DNA from: a virus
Virus record (IMG/VR): IMGVR_UViG_3300032242_002359
Span: 1-23,907 of that record
Reading direction: 5' to 3' (one strand)
DNA length: 23,907 nucleotides
Part shown: positions 22,301 through 23,907 of the stretch, one piece after another
How the letters are laid out: the number at the start of each line of letters is the position of its first letter
How positions within the stretch are numbered: position 1 is the stretch's first letter
The notes under the pieces: model-generated
Seen by the model: the letters and a program-made list of their open reading frames with translations, nothing else
Database searches by the model: none
What the model was told of the DNA's origin: nothing
Translations under genes and position numbers: made by a program

Positions 22301-23907
22301 GTATCGAACAACAAAATGGTGTTTTTAAAACCATGTATAAATTGTCATATGGTGTTGTTACAGATATTTTAGTTTGGGCTAACAGTTCAGATACAACAGT
22401 TACATCACAATATATCGGTGGAACATATAATGTTGTAACTAGCAATCAAAATTTAACTAGTGATTGGTATTTAAATTCAATTATTTCTACAGGTTCAACA
22501 CCTACATGGAATACACAAGATTTTTATAATAGTTGGTTTGTAGTTAAAGGTTTAGTGGATGATACAAACCAACCAAATACATTTTATCTTTATGATAATA
22601 ATTTGACAGGTTCAACATTAATTAATGCTGATAGTTTAACTAGTAACTCTAATGGTGTTTATACTAGTTTAATTAATAAAAGTAGTTTTACATATTATAG
22701 TAGTCATACATTATATGTTAACTCAGAAGAAATTACAACAATTGATAATCAAAATGGTGTAAACTTTTACCTTACTGATGACAGCGCAGGAACAAATTTA
22801 TCACCTTCATATGTTGGATTAACATTTGATGTAAATTTATATACAGGAAGTAGTGTTTTATATTCTGCGACAACAGTTACATTTGCAACATATTCAAGTA
22901 GTCAATTTGTTAGTTTAGATATACCAAATACTGGACATACAATAACTAGTGTTTATATAACAAGTAATTTATCACAATCATCATTTAATAAAGTTTCGTT
23001 TGTTGATAATAGTACGCATTTTAAACAAAGTACTGGTATAACTTTTTCTAATTATTATTACGGTACTCAATTTATTGTGGATTCATATGGTTATATAATG
23101 TATACTGATCAATTTGGTACAATTAAATATGAATATTATACAGAAGGAATTTATACTTTAGGAAACCCTATTATATATAATAGTTTAGCTAGTTCTGATG
23201 ATAATGAATATCATTATCCACCTGCTAGTATTAGAATTTTATTTATTGGTAACGTTTTTTTACCTAAACCAGAGATTACAGTTTCTTCATTTACGAACGT
23301 AACATGTTGGAATGGAAATGACGGTACAATAACATTTAGCGCAACTAATGGTGATAATTCACCATATGAATATTCAATCGATAATACTAATTGGCAAAGT
23401 TCACCAACATTTACAGGATTAAATGGTACAACATCTTATACTGGTTATGTAAGAAATAGTGATAATACAGGATATGTTGCGCAAACTAGTGGAACAACAA
23501 CATTAAGTACCACAGCACCAAGTGCAAACTATGTGATTACAAATGTGACATGTAACGGTGGTTCAAATGGTAGTATATATGTGTATAGCCCATCAGGTGG
23601 TGGAGGAACGTCATATAGTGCTTCAACAGACGGTTCAACATATTATTCAATCCCACATACATTCGGTAGTTTAACAAATGGTGCATACACAGTTTATATT
23701 AAAGATAATTTAGGTTGTGTTGCGACATCTAGTAAAACAATTACACAACCAACAGCTCTTTCAATTTCTTTAGGTAGTATTACAACACCAACTTGTTATA
23801 ATTCAACAGATGGTTCATTTAGTGCAACTGCTAGTGGTGGAACATCACCATATGTTTATCAATTAAATAATGGTGCAACAGGAACAACACATTCATGGAG
23901 TTCATTA
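19360..23907 (+). CDS. Giant tail adhesin with membrane-like segments and SprB-like repeats (3' end outside window)
   Basis: An uninterrupted frame of 1516 codons from ATG 19360 to the last base, with no stop; the gene continues beyond the window. The N-terminal 180 or so residues are beta-rich with several cysteines. Residues about 350-640 include GFIGGRTWAHSKS and a VVKWFLGPRKTYPVIDGPKD segment. Two hydrophobic stretches, about 637-659 (YLYFAFGMVGLTWLLKAVA) and about 714-733 (AVAWFYVAWIVATLIVIAI), look like membrane helices, which is unusual for a tail protein. Residues about 770-1300 are Ser/Thr/Tyr/Asn-rich and beta-like. From residue 1308 onward there are three SprB-type repeats of about 80 residues (NVTCWNGNDGTITFSATNGD; NVTCNGGSNGSIYVYSPSGG; PTCYNSTDGSFSATASGG), the third cut by the edge. 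SprB repeats occur in surface adhesins of Bacteroidota. A long tail fibre or host-adhesion protein is likely; it is the best host pointer in the window. Confidence 0.78.
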   Translation, partial: MSSSFDISCPVSIPVSTTHDCGVDKTLSWSSNGTVTNAQSFTFKYSLLNNLQPNYVTITPHVTKLFKFTFTPNTTNNADITVYLKQVINGNLTILAQWNLNKLASPSVKYYTILLDSLTKVDLNLFFDIKTSNGTSGNITANIDCEPQLYHISLCGGFTTNNSSQYCFECPQVFNFYKNKTTSSGISNAIFTDNFDFTSQLSGVWYKEDLQTEVDENTIFTIKGNSSYTYTNSSHSATPGFTLYTDCKSGSAGSCLTTYSGTVINADYTATTPYVKNAQNIKDSGLKYAIKEYLIKLPTNNRKTTITVAYDNLYVDDISFVLTDGTNNDDVGFLSYQTQSNPVIYKPIINEQKFVVNEVTSHGFLGFIGGRTWAHSKSVVAITATGYIKVKVAFGSPKNRNVQSINFTVTATCGNEIFGYDMGVNPYSSYDSYYSPAAVTAVYSETNISGWTTNTLVYNDALLFSRALPYFYGDNVRANPTHKVYQIGSVIKRTYGTHRNYKVVKWFLGPRKTYPVIDGPKDWLSTVLDRDHLETVYSCVEPSMEGVGVLRKIINTSDLHQPTKYSYYLGYATNQQDESIASSSVFVAWNPKPSVNFSSGYDGKYTPITGFQHMMTKMSRSYGFSIPDPDLHGFLNGDQYLYFAFGMVGLTWLLKAVANSGDFIGHQTLWGPNSYQEPMGDALYDEGVGLDSVVGANGEEITLYESQFQAAAYRAVAWFYVAWIVATLIVIAIQDNSITFDEYPCRWFKKRYSNKPFLGDGTPIYSTVTGSTFVSGTWCDGSHFFNIPDGSTDGKITSNKLSYSVDSDNKKTYSLPVLNPSDFSKPFYIVDFHKLLMLSYTAGYPEQYNTTVYSSNSISSVTVTLDSSVIGDLNNSLPITHEIPAGLFTSTISLDDANNQAQAYYNTLTGITSSSTYQKSIASKPGVETLEMTFTHEIKDETTPNTSFYFYDNSDSNGLTVGKKLYKDFDGLFTSLNGYYSIEQQNGVFKTMYKLSYGVVTDILVWANSSDTTVTSQYIGGTYNVVTSNQNLTSDWYLNSIISTGSTPTWNTQDFYNSWFVVKGLVDDTNQPNTFYLYDNNLTGSTLINADSLTSNSNGVYTSLINKSSFTYYSSHTLYVNSEEITTIDNQNGVNFYLTDDSAGTNLSPSYVGLTFDVNLYTGSSVLYSATTVTFATYSSSQFVSLDIPNTGHTITSVYITSNLSQSSFNKVSFVDNSTHFKQSTGITFSNYYYGTQFIVDSYGYIMYTDQFGTIKYEYYTEGIYTLGNPIIYNSLASSDDNEYHYPPASIRILFIGNVFLPKPEITVSSFTNVTCWNGNDGTITFSATNGDNSPYEYSIDNTNWQSSPTFTGLNGTTSYTGYVRNSDNTGYVAQTSGTTTLSTTAPSANYVITNVTCNGGSNGSIYVYSPSGGGGTSYSASTDGSTYYSIPHTFGSLTNGAYTVYIKDNLGCVATSSKTITQPTALSISLGSITTPTCYNSTDGSFSATASGGTSPYVYQLNNGATGTTHSWSSL
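23281..23907 (+). repeat. SprB-like protein repeats, three copies (last partial)
   Basis: Repeats start at residues 1308, 1388 and 1468 of the giant protein, a period of about 80 residues. The consensus is v.C....dGsi...a.GG..pY.Y s.d....., then a strand with G.YTVYIKDN.GC in copy 2. The conserved cysteines are at residues 1316, 1398 and 1479. Copies are diverged from each other at the DNA level, so these are old duplications rather than recent tandem copies. Confidence 0.8.

Overview
The window looks like part of the genome of a large, AT-rich, T4-like (contractile-tailed) bacteriophage, and the host is probably a member of the Bacteroidota. The phage call rests on a gp25-like and a gp6-like baseplate wedge protein followed by a 16-kb run of virion genes, including collagen-like tail fibres and an S74-type intramolecular chaperone. 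The host call is an inference from three things: almost every gene lacks a Shine-Dalgarno sequence and has an A/T-rich leader; the last, very large tail protein ends in SprB-like repeats, a family best known from flavobacterial gliding adhesins; and base composition is low in GC. Every gene lies on the + strand and every visible stop codon is TAA.

Region 1 (1-2952) is a nucleotide-metabolism block. It holds the last 30 codons of a class I ribonucleotide reductase small subunit (nrdB), a free-standing GIY-YIG homing endonuclease inserted between nrdB and nrdA, a complete large subunit (nrdA) that lacks the N-terminal ATP-cone, and a short thioredoxin that probably re-reduces NrdA. A strong intrinsic terminator at about 2960-2988 closes this block.

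Region 2 (3047-13467) is the baseplate block: gp25-like wedge protein, gp6/J-like wedge protein, a 1368-aa protein in the gp7 position with an interrupted transthyretin-like domain, then 594-aa and 730-aa structural proteins. Several of these genes are joined by TAATG stop/start overlaps.

Region 3 (13493-23907) is an adhesin/fibre block: a PKD-like small protein, two fibre proteins with long (Gly-X-Y)n tracts rich in Gly-Ser-Ser/Gly-Thr-Ser that share a paralogous module behind the tract, a cysteine-rich 536-aa protein, a 96-aa protein, and an open frame of at least 1516 codons that runs off the right edge. The last contains two membrane-like hydrophobic segments and at least three SprB-like repeats.

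The most notable non-coding signal is an octamer, TATTTAT(A/T). It occurs 11-23 nt upstream of the start codon in every intergenic gap of 21 nt or more (six of six) and in none of the shorter gaps. It may be the phage's late-type promoter element or a translation-initiation element. No tRNA, CRISPR array, insertion sequence or attachment site was recognised. Apart from the unfinished last gene there is no gene-free stretch longer than about 95 nt.
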